DNA of 64,000 bases from an uncultured Alistipes sp. (GCF_963931675.1 NZ_OZ007039.1:3261806-3325805); one strand, 5' to 3'. Counted from the first letter of the stretch, positions 35,676 through 46,904 are shown. Notes: generated from the sequence alone by a model not told the origin. Numbers and translations are program-made.

Positions 35676-37304
35676 TTACTTTTTTAATCTGTCAAACAAG
35701 TTCTTAATCTTTCCAGTTTTGTATCCATAAGACCTCTTAATGAGTGTTCTAACAACCGTTGCTGCTGTATCTTCTTTGAATTTACAGTAGTTCTGGAAAC
35801 ATACTGTACCTAACGTAAATGGCTGGATCTCCACATTACCACCATTTATTTCATTGTCCTTACAAATCTTCTTCAAACCATTATAGAAACCTTGATAGTT
35901 CTCAGAGATATAGTTTCTCAGTTTTTCCTGCAACTCCTTGCCCACAGCTTTTGCTTTATCAACCTTAGTAATAAGGAGATATAAGCCATCTGTATCCTTT
36001 TTGAAAATTCCTGTTCTCTGGATATAAGCCACAGCTGCTTCTAGATAGATATTTTGAGGGAGGCCTTCATACTCTCTGTCCTCTGCACCATATTCTATCA
36101 CAAAGAAATGAATCTTTCGATTATCAGTTCTGTTATCAATTAATATGTTGGTCAATGTCTTAAGAACATTCTGCTGCTCATCAGTCAAAGGCTCTCCGGC
36201 GTCTTGCTTATACATACATCTAACAAGCTCACCAGCAAGGTCTATACAAGTGATGGGATGCTCTTTTCTGTCTTCATCTTCGAGAATAAAGCCCATTTCA
36301 TAAGTAGACGATATGGCTGTACCTTCGGGTAGTGTGCCAACAGCTCCATTAGTTTTGAACAGATTGGCCAATCTATTCATATAACCATAGCCCTGACAGT
36401 CTGGATCACGTTGCATACTCTTTGCGACCCTACCACTATTGGCAGAACTCAAAATTGCACCTAATGCACAACTTTTACCAGATGACGGAATACCCCAAAA
36501 GTAAACTTCTGTACATGGAGACTTTGTAATCTTTGTTATTGGTTTAGGAGCTTGGAATTTCTGAGGAGTGATGTTAGACATCATGTGTGCAATAAAATCG
36601 CCATCAATCCCCGCTCTTGAAAAGTCTGATATAATTCCGTTTTCCCACAACAAATTTGCAACCGTACCGCTAATGAAGTTATTATCCTCCGCGATAGCAG
36701 AAAGGAGGTCTTCTACACTAATTTTACCAGTATTAATATAGTTGACTATTCTATCATATATCGCCTTCTCTGGGTTATTGATTCTGGCATCTGTTCGTAT
36801 TGCTTTAATCTGTCTAGCAAGTGCTCTAATGTCAACTCCTAGATATTGTTCTCTGCGCAACTCTCTTAAAAGGCGTGTGGCTTCTGCAAGGTAAGTACTA
36901 TTAGGATGATTGTCTACAAAATTTTGCAGTTCAGGAATACTTCCTTTGTTAACGCTATCCCAAATCTCATCACTGGCGCCACTTTCCGCCAATTTCTGCA
37001 GTTCCTCAATTCTATCACGGGCAGAACTTCGATATTCGCCTTCTGGATACGAATCAAGGTAATTTTGGTAAGCCTCTTCTGTATTAATGCGTTTGGCTTC
37101 TTCCCAGTCTTCCTCCTCGCAGTTCGCAAATTTCTCTGCAACCTGATCCTGTATAGACTTCTTTACTGGTGTACCTGCTTCTCGAGCTGCATCTCGAAAC
37201 TCTTCAAAACTCTTTATTCCGGCCTGTTTCAAGGCCTTTACTAGGTCATCGATGTTGTTGCTGTACTCATCGATATTATCAAATATAGTATCTAAATCAA
37301 TCAT
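35676..37304 (-). CDS. P-loop GTPase-like protein with N-terminal repeats
   Basis: A 542-residue protein from ATG 37304 (a TTG start at 37322 is also possible). Two helical repeats of the type YLDSYPEGEYRSSARDRI and FVDNHPNSTYLAEATRLL occupy the N-terminal 150 residues. The NTPase domain has Walker A GIPSSGKS (271-278), a Walker B/switch DLAGE (355-359) and TKVD (446-449) as the guanine-specificity motif. This pattern fits the GTPases of bacterial conflict systems (the DO-GTPase type), an assignment I infer from motifs only. It is cytoplasmic and tightly placed between two membrane-protein genes. Confidence 0.75.
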   Translation of the reverse strand: MIDLDTIFDNIDEYSNNIDDLVKALKQAGIKSFEEFRDAAREAGTPVKKSIQDQVAEKFANCEEEDWEEAKRINTEEAYQNYLDSYPEGEYRSSARDRIEELQKLAESGASDEIWDSVNKGSIPELQNFVDNHPNSTYLAEATRLLRELRREQYLGVDIRALARQIKAIRTDARINNPEKAIYDRIVNYINTGKISVEDLLSAIAEDNNFISGTVANLLWENGIISDFSRAGIDGDFIAHMMSNITPQKFQAPKPITKITKSPCTEVYFWGIPSSGKSCALGAILSSANSGRVAKSMQRDPDCQGYGYMNRLANLFKTNGAVGTLPEGTAISSTYEMGFILEDEDRKEHPITCIDLAGELVRCMYKQDAGEPLTDEQQNVLKTLTNILIDNRTDNRKIHFFVIEYGAEDREYEGLPQNIYLEAAVAYIQRTGIFKKDTDGLYLLITKVDKAKAVGKELQEKLRNYISENYQGFYNGLKKICKDNEINGGNVEIQPFTLGTVCFQNYCKFKEDTAATVVRTLIKRSYGYKTGKIKNLFDRLKK

Positions 37305-37322
37305 ATTATTGGAATTTTTCAA

Positions 37323-38327
37323 TTACATAGTGAATGAACCGTAATCGCCTTCGTTTGAAGAGGAATCATCCTCAATACTAAATGTCATATCATCTTCAGG
37401 GCGGTCAATTTTGCTAGTTTTCTTAGCCTTTTTGCGTTTAGGTGTATATGAGTCACCTTCAGAGCCAATGAGTCTAAATGTACTTTTGGTATTTCTACTT
37501 TGAATGATGTACGGGAATAAAAGCAATATGTATAGTAGAACACCAATACCAATTGCAAGCATTGATGGGGTACCCATTGTTGTGTACACAGAGCGTAGAT
37601 TATTTAGGTTCTCCTTAGCTTTTGTTACGCTTGGGTCAGATGATGAGAATGGTTCGACTCCATTAGGCTCGTCTGACATAATTTTACCAGAGAATTCACT
37701 TAGCGAGTTATTCCAATTTTCAATAGCACTTTCTATTTTTTTGATGTTGCCAATCATAAAAACATTCCATACGGTTGCTCCTGATGCATTATCAATCCAC
37801 TTAACAGCAGATTCTTTCAAAGCATCATAATTATCAGCAATCAACTGAAGCCTAAGGGCCTCAACTTCATTTGTACGATGAACGATCTCCGTTTTATTTT
37901 GGGCCAATTTCTTGTCGTACTCTTTTATTCTATTATTTGCATAGGCCTCATAAGACTCGAACATACCCTTTGTTGTCTTTATGGACTCTGAGAAAGTCGT
38001 TTCCACCTGACTTCTGTTATCAAAAACCGTCCAGAAATGGGCATATGGAACCATTACCGCAATAAAGAATAATGGCGCAGAGAAGAAAAGAATACGCTCA
38101 AAAACAATCTTTCTGCTAAATTTCTCATCTGCCCCTTTCAAAATTTGAGGTATGATGAAAAATATAATAAGTACAAGATCGATTATCAATACACCCAACC
38201 CCGCATATAGGAAATCTCCATCAGTCAAATATGTGATTCCCATAAATGAGACATAACTGATAAATATCAGTGCAACAAATGCAATGATATGTCCCCATGA
38301 AAATTTTAATGTTTCATTAATTGCCAT
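37323..38327 (-). CDS. Polytopic membrane protein with periplasmic helical domain
   Basis: A 334-residue protein: membrane helices near residues 12-33, 40-62, 80-97 and 258-277, with a 150-residue helical, coiled-coil-prone domain (FESYEAYANNRIKEYDKKL, NEVEALRLQLIADNYDAL) between the third and fourth, and a basic then acidic C-terminal tail. No enzyme motif. It lies between the subtilisin gene (9 bp) and the GTPase gene (18 bp), as expected for the membrane core of a complex. Confidence 0.8.
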   Translation of the reverse strand: MAINETLKFSWGHIIAFVALIFISYVSFMGITYLTDGDFLYAGLGVLIIDLVLIIFFIIPQILKGADEKFSRKIVFERILFFSAPLFFIAVMVPYAHFWTVFDNRSQVETTFSESIKTTKGMFESYEAYANNRIKEYDKKLAQNKTEIVHRTNEVEALRLQLIADNYDALKESAVKWIDNASGATVWNVFMIGNIKKIESAIENWNNSLSEFSGKIMSDEPNGVEPFSSSDPSVTKAKENLNNLRSVYTTMGTPSMLAIGIGVLLYILLLFPYIIQSRNTKSTFRLIGSEGDSYTPKRKKAKKTSKIDRPEDDMTFSIEDDSSSNEGDYGSFTM

Positions 38328-38336
38328 ATATCTTCC

Positions 38337-41318
38337 TTATTTATTTTCAGGTAATAATTTTTCAAGTTCACTTATCTTCCTCTTATAGGATTCTATTAGT
38401 TTTCTAATGGCATCGTAATCTGTTCCATCATTTTCATCTTCAGATGTTGGCGGAGTTGTTTTACCATTATCATTTCCCGGATCCGTAGGACTTGGTTTGT
38501 TCCCAGGGATCTGTCCATCTTGGCCTGGCGTTTTACCAGTATCCCCAGGAGTATTGCCACCTACATTACCACCTGTTTCTCCGGGATTATCATTAATAGG
38601 TGTTTCTCCATCATTTGGATTATTGCCAGAAGAGCCCCCATCTCCAACATTAGGATTTGCAATTTCGTTATTGGCATTACCATTTGTATCCGGGAGTTCC
38701 GGTATCACGCCTGTTTTCAACGCTATTAGAGCATCGTCCACTTGAATCATTGGTGGCATATAATCAGAAACTCGCTCACCTGTTGCCTGTAAAATATGAA
38801 GCACTTCTGTCACCGAGATATCTTGGTTTAAACTCTTCATTAATGCTACCGTACCAGCAACTATTGGAGCTGCCATACTTGTACCATCAAATACGGCATA
38901 TTCATTCACGGGTATAGAACTATAAATGCCCTTTCCTGGAGCAGAGATGTTAGAACCTCTACCATAATTGGTGAAGTCTGTACCTTTTATCTGCCTATCA
39001 ACAGCGGCGACATTTACGGTGAAATTTGTTCTATTCTCTGGTGGAATGTTTGCGAGTATATTGTCATTACCTACTGCAAAAACGATTATAACATTATGCT
39101 CATTTGCGACATTAATAATTCGTTTCCACACACGCTCTTCATTTTTGAATTGAGTTTTAGCAATATAATCCTGGTCAGGGAGAGGTAGTATATCTAGTCC
39201 TCTAAAATTCGGACCAATAGATACATTTACCACATTTGCTCCATTGTGGATAGCATACATTATTCCGCTTGTTACTGACGAGAATGTACACATACCATTG
39301 TCAAATACCTGTATTGGCATTAGTTTACATTTAGGCGCAACTCCAGATACGCCTTTGTCAAACATCTTATCAGAGCCAACTGCCAATCCAGCTACGTGTG
39401 TACCATGTCCCTGGCCAACACTTAATCTATTATCCTGAGTAAACACATTGTAAGGGCTTACAATTCTTCCTTTAAGGATATCATGTGTTGCATCAATACC
39501 ATCATCAACAACTGCTACGGTGATATTTGGGCTTCCCTTAGTAATTTCCCAACCTTCTTCTACATCAATTGCATCAAGATGCCAGCCGATATTTGCTGTA
39601 TCCGTACTAATATCGCCAACAATGGTAAAAATTGACTCATCAACTATGAAAAACTCATAGTTTGGAAGCTGTGCATTCAAACCCTCTCTAATAGCGTCTC
39701 GCATATTTTCAGGAATAAGAATCTGTATCATTGGCACATTCTTATCAAAGCCAATGACTTGACACTCATTTTCTGAATATATCTTAGAAAGGTCTGATAT
39801 AAACTGTTCAAGGTCTACATTCGCATCTTCAAAGTATATATTTAGCCTATTTGCAACAATATCGGGCGCCCCAGGATTTGAAACAATAGGAGGCTCTTTG
39901 CCGTCATCCCCTACGATAGGTGCTACGACATTATTATCAGGCAACTTGCCATCATCACCAACAATACCCTTGACAGGTCCATTGTTATCAATAACACGCC
40001 CGTCATTTGTCTCAATTACAGGTGTAGGCTCTACTGGGCTACCGCCTTCACATGATCTTAAAAGCCATGACAATAAGAACAGCAAAAGTAATAGGAGTAA
40101 CAACCACAATAGCCACTTTAAACATCCTTTACCTGTAAACCAAGCCCAAAGGCGTTTATACCAAGGCAATTCCTTCTCATATTGAGCGGTAAATGTTGTA
40201 TCGCCATTCAAAGTGTAATCAATAGGTGACTTATCCCAACCTATAAACTTATAACCTCTTTTGGCTTTAATTGCCGGAGTATTATCATTATTAAATATTG
40301 AACCATAAGGCAGTGTAAAGCAATCTGTACCCTCAATTGAACCGTGTTCACCAGCGACAAATTGACATGTTACATTATCTCTATTGAAGATAGCAGTGAA
40401 AGTTGCATCCTCATAGATAGCTCCTAAATCGGGCTGAATATCCCAGCCAACGAAAGAATAACCGTTATTAGGTACAGCCGATGGAATTTGCATTACATCT
40501 AGATATGTCCCCTTCTCTATGGAGCATTCAGTTGTTCCACTCAATGAGCCGCCAACACCTGCTAAGAAGGTAATATGCACATTTTCTTTTTCTGCGGGAA
40601 CATCATCTTCAATAGGTACCTCATCATATAGTGCTGTAAAAGAAAGAGGCCCATTAACCTTCATACCCAATGGATTTGGATCCCATCCCTTAAATACATA
40701 TCCCTTCTTAGGAGTTACGGTAGGCAGATCAATATTTGATAATGTGGCACCATCAGGGCGACTAACAACCCCAGCTAATTTATCTGTAAGAGTGCCATTT
40801 TCTCCTACAATAAAACGTACTTTGTGATTGCTTTGAATCTTTAAATCATGTATTACTGCACCCTTCACGACATGTTTGTGAGAGTCAGGCGACATACCCC
40901 AAGCAACTACTACTACTTTTTCATCATAGCAGAACATAAAGTCCTCATCAATATACTTGAGGGCACCTGTTAGAATCTGCTTATCCTCACCTGTCAGATT
41001 TTTACGTACTTTTTCATATGCTGCAATTGTTTTTTCCTTTATCGCAGCATACTTAGCCTTATCAACATCTGATAAATCACTATATGCACACGGTGTATGA
41101 TTCCACTCGCGCACATACCATAATATCTGATCCTCATCTGAATATATAGGATGAGCTAGAAAGTCTCTATATTGAGGCTCTACATTCTTCTCAACTACTG
41201 AATATACGCTGTCAAATCTCTTGTACAGCGGATCGCGACCGATTCCTTGGAAATCGGTAAAATCAGTAACCTCTGTGTAACAGAGTTTTCTCTTGCCATA
41301 TAGAGTATGTTCTGCCAT
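38337..41318 (-). CDS. Membrane-anchored subtilisin-like serine protease with InlB-type repeats
   Basis: A 993-residue protein. Residues 1-165 form a unique N-terminal domain; three InlB B-repeat units follow (about 166-381, each ending GYxFxGWD); a very hydrophobic span (399-420) separates these from a Pro/Asn linker and an S8 peptidase domain with the triad Asp605 (VVDDGID), His638 (GHGTHVAG) and Ser814 (GTSMAAP) and oxyanion Asn751. A Gly/Asn/Pro tail and a short coiled coil end it. With no signal peptide, the repeats should be cytoplasmic and the protease periplasmic. It comes 4 bp after the GTPase gene's stop. Confidence 0.88.
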   Translation of the reverse strand: MAEHTLYGKRKLCYTEVTDFTDFQGIGRDPLYKRFDSVYSVVEKNVEPQYRDFLAHPIYSDEDQILWYVREWNHTPCAYSDLSDVDKAKYAAIKEKTIAAYEKVRKNLTGEDKQILTGALKYIDEDFMFCYDEKVVVVAWGMSPDSHKHVVKGAVIHDLKIQSNHKVRFIVGENGTLTDKLAGVVSRPDGATLSNIDLPTVTPKKGYVFKGWDPNPLGMKVNGPLSFTALYDEVPIEDDVPAEKENVHITFLAGVGGSLSGTTECSIEKGTYLDVMQIPSAVPNNGYSFVGWDIQPDLGAIYEDATFTAIFNRDNVTCQFVAGEHGSIEGTDCFTLPYGSIFNNDNTPAIKAKRGYKFIGWDKSPIDYTLNGDTTFTAQYEKELPWYKRLWAWFTGKGCLKWLLWLLLLLLLLFLLSWLLRSCEGGSPVEPTPVIETNDGRVIDNNGPVKGIVGDDGKLPDNNVVAPIVGDDGKEPPIVSNPGAPDIVANRLNIYFEDANVDLEQFISDLSKIYSENECQVIGFDKNVPMIQILIPENMRDAIREGLNAQLPNYEFFIVDESIFTIVGDISTDTANIGWHLDAIDVEEGWEITKGSPNITVAVVDDGIDATHDILKGRIVSPYNVFTQDNRLSVGQGHGTHVAGLAVGSDKMFDKGVSGVAPKCKLMPIQVFDNGMCTFSSVTSGIMYAIHNGANVVNVSIGPNFRGLDILPLPDQDYIAKTQFKNEERVWKRIINVANEHNVIIVFAVGNDNILANIPPENRTNFTVNVAAVDRQIKGTDFTNYGRGSNISAPGKGIYSSIPVNEYAVFDGTSMAAPIVAGTVALMKSLNQDISVTEVLHILQATGERVSDYMPPMIQVDDALIALKTGVIPELPDTNGNANNEIANPNVGDGGSSGNNPNDGETPINDNPGETGGNVGGNTPGDTGKTPGQDGQIPGNKPSPTDPGNDNGKTTPPTSEDENDGTDYDAIRKLIESYKRKISELEKLLPENK

Positions 41319-41322
41319 ATAC

Positions 41323-44142
41323 TTAATTATTTATATATAGGGTACTGCTAGTGTCAATTATGTCTTTAATAGCTGCATTTGCTACTGGATCAACATGGGA
41401 GATATCACTGGCGAATAGTAATCCTATCGTAATAAAGTTCTCCCAACGCTGGTAACTATCCCAGAATGGTAACTTTTTTAGTGTCGCTAAATCAATGCGA
41501 GAATTGTTCATCTCATCTCTTGATTGATCAAGAGCCGAAAGGACTTCTAATAGAGGCTGAGGCTTTATATTCGAACTTGATGCTGCCGGGGACAAATCAA
41601 TCTCCAAATGGCATGATTTTGCCTTTTGTGCAATATTTGCCATATCCTTTTCTGACATATATTCTCGACCTACTGTGCTAACAAAGTTATTTAATGTCAA
41701 AGAGGCATAATCAGCTATTGCATTAGGGAGTCCATTTCTATCAAAAACATCGTAATATCTATTTATCTTATCCGAAATAGCTCGCTTAACACCAAGTTTG
41801 TTCAATAATGTTAGAATCATGAATGCTATCTCATCTGCATGAGGAAGCACATTTCCCATATTTTTTACTTGTTCGTTAATATGGTTGTTCCAATACTCAA
41901 TGATGTGTTTAGCGATAACATCTGGGACAGTGGCTAGTAATTCACTTTCATCAGATATTACATCCTCTAATGTGACACCCATTTCTGCAAAGAACGATTT
42001 TAATTCACTCTCCTTCTTATTGTATCTCTTGCAGAGTTTCTGGATATTAGTAGACTTATCATCGTTAATATCAATCTCACAGAATGCACGAATCATCTTA
42101 ATAGATGACACGCTCTGCGGTTCCTCAATATGACGAACTATGATGTCGTATGCAATGGTTCGAATGTCTGCAGACGATACCATCAAATCATCAATGATAC
42201 GACCAAATCTTTCAGGTTTTTCACCAAAAGCAAATTCAGTCCTTAGTTTAATGTCTCCTGTAATTTGGCGGATTCTCACATTGTTTTCTTCCTTGTCATC
42301 AGACTCATAGTAAACGCTTAACCTATTGATGATTTCATCGCGTATTTCTATAAGTTGCTGCAAGTATCGTTCGTGTCTTGCGTCATCAAGTACTTCGGCG
42401 ATGGCATCAAGATTCCTAATGATAGCCTTAGAACCATCATTGTTAATTGTTGCTACATCATCCCAAGCTTGTTGAGGTTTTGCAAAATGCTTTTTAACAA
42501 AGGGATTTGCAAGGAAACTTTCTCTCAAATCGTCAAAATATCCCGGGTATTCATCGAATATATGGACGCTACTCTCGGTAGTTCCCTTTTGCTCATTATA
42601 TCCGTCAAACACTTGGTTTTTAGAGGACCAATAAAAGTCTCGAAGCAAATATACATTTTGGAAGCAAGGAGATGTAAATGAGCCTCCTAGAGACACCCAT
42701 TCATCAAGCCACTTCTCGGGCTCAATAATTTTTGGAATTGTTGTATTGAACCTTGCCCAGTGGTTGTCTAACTTTGAGGCTGCTTCAGGCGTATCATTCT
42801 TCGTTTTTTCAAGGTCGATGTTGAACTTTGTGCAAATCAAAAATAGAGGTGCAATACCATTAGTCCTTGATAGTATATTGGCTCTAACATCAGGTGTTTC
42901 TCCGATGTTATCCTCAATCCAATTATGTATAGATGCTCCAATTGTAGGTTCAGTCTTTTGGTCATTATGATGACAGAAGAGTACTGAACTAATCTTCAAG
43001 GAACGAGAGTACTTATTAAACAAATAGGCAACCTTTCCTCTTCGAAGAATCGTAGGCAGAACTTCTCCCAGCTGCTGTTCCTTGATTTTTTCTCGGGATC
43101 TTGCACCTGGGAAATCCAATAAATCAATTTTCTTTAGGAATTTTCTTTCTGTTGCGATTTCCTCTGGCAATACAAATGTTAATTCTCCAATTAAAGCAGA
43201 GAGGTATGCTTTACTGAAATCTTTTGCAATAAGTTCGCCTTCACGATTATATACATCCGTATAAAGGACATCATTATTAGACTCTTTATGAATGCCACAT
43301 ACAGAATCAAGCCAATCAATCTTAAGCAATGTGCCTTTATCTCTTAGGACTGCGTCAAACGGTACATACACTTCAGTTGAAAAGTCTAATTTTTTGTACT
43401 CGTTAATAAGGGTACTGAACAATCTGTTTAACTCTGGATTATTATTCCATATAAGGCCAAAAATATTAACCCAGTTATCGCTTGCTACGTAACTAATAAT
43501 AGGGGCAATAATTTTGCAAAAATTTGACTTGCAAATATTTGCAGCATTATTTCCAATGATATCATTGAGATAATCACAAATATCTCTAATATCATCCTCT
43601 GTAATGATATTGTGAGCCGGCGACTTACCGCTCCACAATTCTTTCATTTGAGACAGAGAATTATCTATATCAGTGTTAAGCATAACACTATCCGTATTAA
43701 TCTTAACATCGTTATAATAAGAGTCTGCCAATAAAAGAATGATATCGACTACTGACAAGTTCGTGATTTTCACATAGTCAGCCATCTTTTTATTACTTTG
43801 CCTAATTGTAAAACGAGTTATAACACCAGTAGATTCCTGTTTGGTATTATTGCCTCCGCTAGGATTAATCTCATCAATAAAGCTATAGCGAACGCCATCG
43901 TTCTCAATAACAAATGGTGCATCAGGCGTTGACAGAAGGCTACTCATCAGATAGGATTTTCCGACCTGACTCTCACCATATGCTGCAGCAGAACAGTTCT
44001 CTGAGAGAGCTTCTCCAATTCTTCTCAGCTTTCTGCGATAATTCTTAAACACTTCCCGTGGGAATGAGTCTTTCTCGTATTTATCTGCCCAAGCAACGGA
44101 TTGCTTGATAACTTCGAGGTTAGTAATTATATCTTTAGTCAT
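41323..44142 (-). CDS. SrfC-like large GTPase
   Basis: A 939-residue protein from ATG 44142 (a TTG at 44166 is possible). The N-terminal P-loop GESQVGKS (56-63), the switch DFPG (343-346, LLDFPGARS) and a TKFNIDL-type specificity loop in LFLICTKF mark a dynamin-like GTPase; the C-terminal 450 residues are helical. Pairing immediately with the SrfB-like gene reproduces the srfB-srfC order known from enterobacteria (named there as a candidate virulence factor), which supports the family call. It probably acts in the cytoplasm on the SrfB ATPase or on membranes. Confidence 0.75.
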   Translation of the reverse strand: MTKDIITNLEVIKQSVAWADKYEKDSFPREVFKNYRRKLRRIGEALSENCSAAAYGESQVGKSYLMSSLLSTPDAPFVIENDGVRYSFIDEINPSGGNNTKQESTGVITRFTIRQSNKKMADYVKITNLSVVDIILLLADSYYNDVKINTDSVMLNTDIDNSLSQMKELWSGKSPAHNIITEDDIRDICDYLNDIIGNNAANICKSNFCKIIAPIISYVASDNWVNIFGLIWNNNPELNRLFSTLINEYKKLDFSTEVYVPFDAVLRDKGTLLKIDWLDSVCGIHKESNNDVLYTDVYNREGELIAKDFSKAYLSALIGELTFVLPEEIATERKFLKKIDLLDFPGARSREKIKEQQLGEVLPTILRRGKVAYLFNKYSRSLKISSVLFCHHNDQKTEPTIGASIHNWIEDNIGETPDVRANILSRTNGIAPLFLICTKFNIDLEKTKNDTPEAASKLDNHWARFNTTIPKIIEPEKWLDEWVSLGGSFTSPCFQNVYLLRDFYWSSKNQVFDGYNEQKGTTESSVHIFDEYPGYFDDLRESFLANPFVKKHFAKPQQAWDDVATINNDGSKAIIRNLDAIAEVLDDARHERYLQQLIEIRDEIINRLSVYYESDDKEENNVRIRQITGDIKLRTEFAFGEKPERFGRIIDDLMVSSADIRTIAYDIIVRHIEEPQSVSSIKMIRAFCEIDINDDKSTNIQKLCKRYNKKESELKSFFAEMGVTLEDVISDESELLATVPDVIAKHIIEYWNNHINEQVKNMGNVLPHADEIAFMILTLLNKLGVKRAISDKINRYYDVFDRNGLPNAIADYASLTLNNFVSTVGREYMSEKDMANIAQKAKSCHLEIDLSPAASSSNIKPQPLLEVLSALDQSRDEMNNSRIDLATLKKLPFWDSYQRWENFITIGLLFASDISHVDPVANAAIKDIIDTSSTLYINN

Positions 44143-45684
44143 ATATGCCAAATTCAATTTATTCAACCATTAAAAATCAAATGCTCCAGAATCCAACCAA
44201 TACTGATCATCAACACCCAAACTCTGAATGTGAATCTCAATACTGCTATCAGACAATTCAACTCCATTTCTATCTTCGATAGAGCTAATAGTTAGATTCT
44301 CCTTATCTTCAGGATCACGGTCTATCGTAATCTTAAATGGCATTCGTTTTTTGAAACCCTCTACCTCGTCATTCGCCATTGACTGAACAGCTGCATCTGA
44401 AGGATTATTCCCGTTATCCAATGCTTTATTACGAATTTTGTTTACCAATTTCATATAGTTAAAGTCAATGGAATACAGCGCCCTTGACGGATAACTGGTC
44501 AAGCCGAATTGACGAACATTTAAGATATCAGGGATTCGGCTTACAGTCAGTTCTCCCTGCAACTTATCAGGAGTAATTAAGTACTCAATAGGCTGGCCAT
44601 CTCTTGAGGCTTCAATATAGTTGACCGTAGACTTCAGATTGCTCTTGAGTTTCTCCAAATTAATGGAGAACTTATCAAGATTGGAGTACTCGGAAGCATA
44701 ATGGCCAATTACACCTCCCATAGCCACTATGGTCTTTGGATTGGTGATATATCCAGTGTTTTGACAGAAAGGATACCAATCACCAACATAGTAGTTGTTT
44801 AGAGTTATAAGTCGATTTGGCGATACAGGATAGTACTTTAGGAAGATGTTTCGTATTGCTGGTAACGATGACGGTCTTCCTGACAGTAAAATCACATCAC
44901 AGGAATAAGCAAAGAACATTGTGGCAATCTTCTTCAAAAGTGGTTCAAACTCCTTTGAAATAATATCGGCTACGAACTCCTTATTGTACTCCCAAGTAAG
45001 AGATGTGATGTCTATTCCCATCCTTCTCTTAAAGTCGTCTATTACGCGTTGGTTAGGTTGGTTAACCTTAAATACATCGTCATACTTAACTATACAACTA
45101 CAGCTATCATTTGATGCCAACTCCAAGAAATATGTCATCAACGGGATAGAATACTGTATATTGAAATCGCGCCTTGCAATGCGATCGGCAATAGTTTGAC
45201 CATTATAATCTGGGCCAAAGAAATTCTTAATCTTTTGCCTATACTGTATTGGGTCAAGACTACGAAGAGCCTTGCGGAAAGCACTATGCTTTTCGTCAAG
45301 CAACATCACATTCTTGACTAAGGCCTTGAGCATATCATCGCCTGCAAAATAGAAACTATCGTAAAACTTTGGATCCGGGGTAATGGTAGTTAAGTCACCT
45401 TTTGTGTAAGAGTATTCGCTAATCATCAAATCGGATGTACCTGCTCCAATATCCAATGAGCCAACTGTAAGTGTAGGTTGCTGATTACCATCAACAATCT
45501 TTCCGTACAAATTGAAGAACTCGCTACATACTCCTTTGTATTTATGTCCTACCTCGCCATAGATATACACTAGTTGAGCACATGTTGCTTCATCATAATA
45601 CCACGAGCCATCATTATCCTTCATTGAGCGTACAGCTGGTATGATATCGATGACAGGAGTGCCCTTACCGTATATAAATTTGCC

Positions 45685-46788
45685 CTAAGTACATGACAAA
45701 AATTTGAATACATCAAATTTCGGGACATAAATTGGTCGAAAAAGCACGTTGGAGATTTCCTCCAAGCCGTACTTTACTAAAGATTTGGCTTTACGTCCAT
45801 GTTTCAATGTCTTTATAGGCTTTACGTTTTCATCTTTATGTTCCCCAACGAGATACGCCCATACAAGAGCAATACAAACCATTGCCAGAAGTCTTGCAAT
45901 CCGCTCTGTGTCGCGCAAATGCGTGTCTTCGATATTGAATCCGGAGGATTTCATAGCCCGGAATGCGGTCTCGATCTCCCATCGCCTTTTATAAGTGTCG
46001 ACACCCTTTTCCGGGCGTTTGAAGCAGATGAGGATCTGAAGTTCAGGCACACCGTCGGAGTTCTTGATTCGGCTTCCGGCAAGATAAACGTACTCACCTT
46101 TGTGCAGGAAAAGCTTGTAATAAAATCTTTCCTGCCCCACTTTCAGGGAATTGAAGAGCCACCATGCACGGATTCTTTCCCCTGTGGAAGGCTTGACAAG
46201 CCAGAAATTCTGCCGGATCCGGATATAATATCGTATATGATTGCGGTTGAGCCAACCGATCCAATCCTTGCCGACAAACTCCCGGTCGGCAACAAGAGAG
46301 TCGATGCATTCGGAGCCGAACAGCCGGACAAATCGTTCAACGATTGCCTTGCGTTCCTTCCAATTGGAGTTCCCTTTCTTAGGCAGAAGGCTGAACATCA
46401 ATGGGAATGCAATCCCCTTGTATGCCACGCCGAGCATGAGGATGTTGATGTTGAAATCACCGAACTTCCAGTTTGTACGGTCCATGCTCAGCACCAGCCC
46501 TGTCTTGACGGGAAGCAGAGAGTATATCATCTGCGCCACAAGGTCAAAGTTGAGGGCGTACTTGGCTATGAATCTTTGAATGCGGCGAAGGTTGGAGTCC
46601 CTTTCAACAGAGGTTGGCATTGCCGCCGCGAGTTTATGGAGGCTTACGGTCTGTACTACACACAGGGCATGGAGCATGAAAGCCATAAACTTTATGCGGG
46701 CCAGATTCATCGATTTCCCAAAATGTTCTTGCATCATCGGAAGGATTTGGTTAACTTTGCCCAAGTCCTTAAAGTCAGTTGTCTTCAT
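45685..46788 (-). CDS. IS4-family transposase
   Basis: A 367-residue transposase with the DDE positions in LSMDRTNWKFG, SLVADREFVGKDW and the YKRRWEIETAFRAMKSSGF segment (the IS4-type Y-R-E-K pattern). It is intact, and its stop codon lies in the left terminal repeat. Confidence 0.9.
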   Translation of the reverse strand: MKTTDFKDLGKVNQILPMMQEHFGKSMNLARIKFMAFMLHALCVVQTVSLHKLAAAMPTSVERDSNLRRIQRFIAKYALNFDLVAQMIYSLLPVKTGLVLSMDRTNWKFGDFNINILMLGVAYKGIAFPLMFSLLPKKGNSNWKERKAIVERFVRLFGSECIDSLVADREFVGKDWIGWLNRNHIRYYIRIRQNFWLVKPSTGERIRAWWLFNSLKVGQERFYYKLFLHKGEYVYLAGSRIKNSDGVPELQILICFKRPEKGVDTYKRRWEIETAFRAMKSSGFNIEDTHLRDTERIARLLAMVCIALVWAYLVGEHKDENVKPIKTLKHGRKAKSLVKYGLEEISNVLFRPIYVPKFDVFKFLSCT

Positions 46789-46904
46789 ACGAAAAAGCGG
46801 GCAAACTTTTCTTTAAAGATACTGATTCTTAGGGACTTTTGCAAATATAAACAACTAATAATTAGGCATATAACAACATAATTTATATTTTGTCATCTAC
46901 TAAA
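45685..46904 (-). mobile_element. IS4-type insertion sequence in the srfB-like gene
   Basis: 1220 bp. Ends are near-matching inverted repeats (TAAGTACATGACAAAA at the left, TTAGTAGATGACAAAA inward from the right) and the target AAATTTGCC is duplicated at 45676-45684 and 46905-46913. Only one transposase gene is present. Confidence 0.9.
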
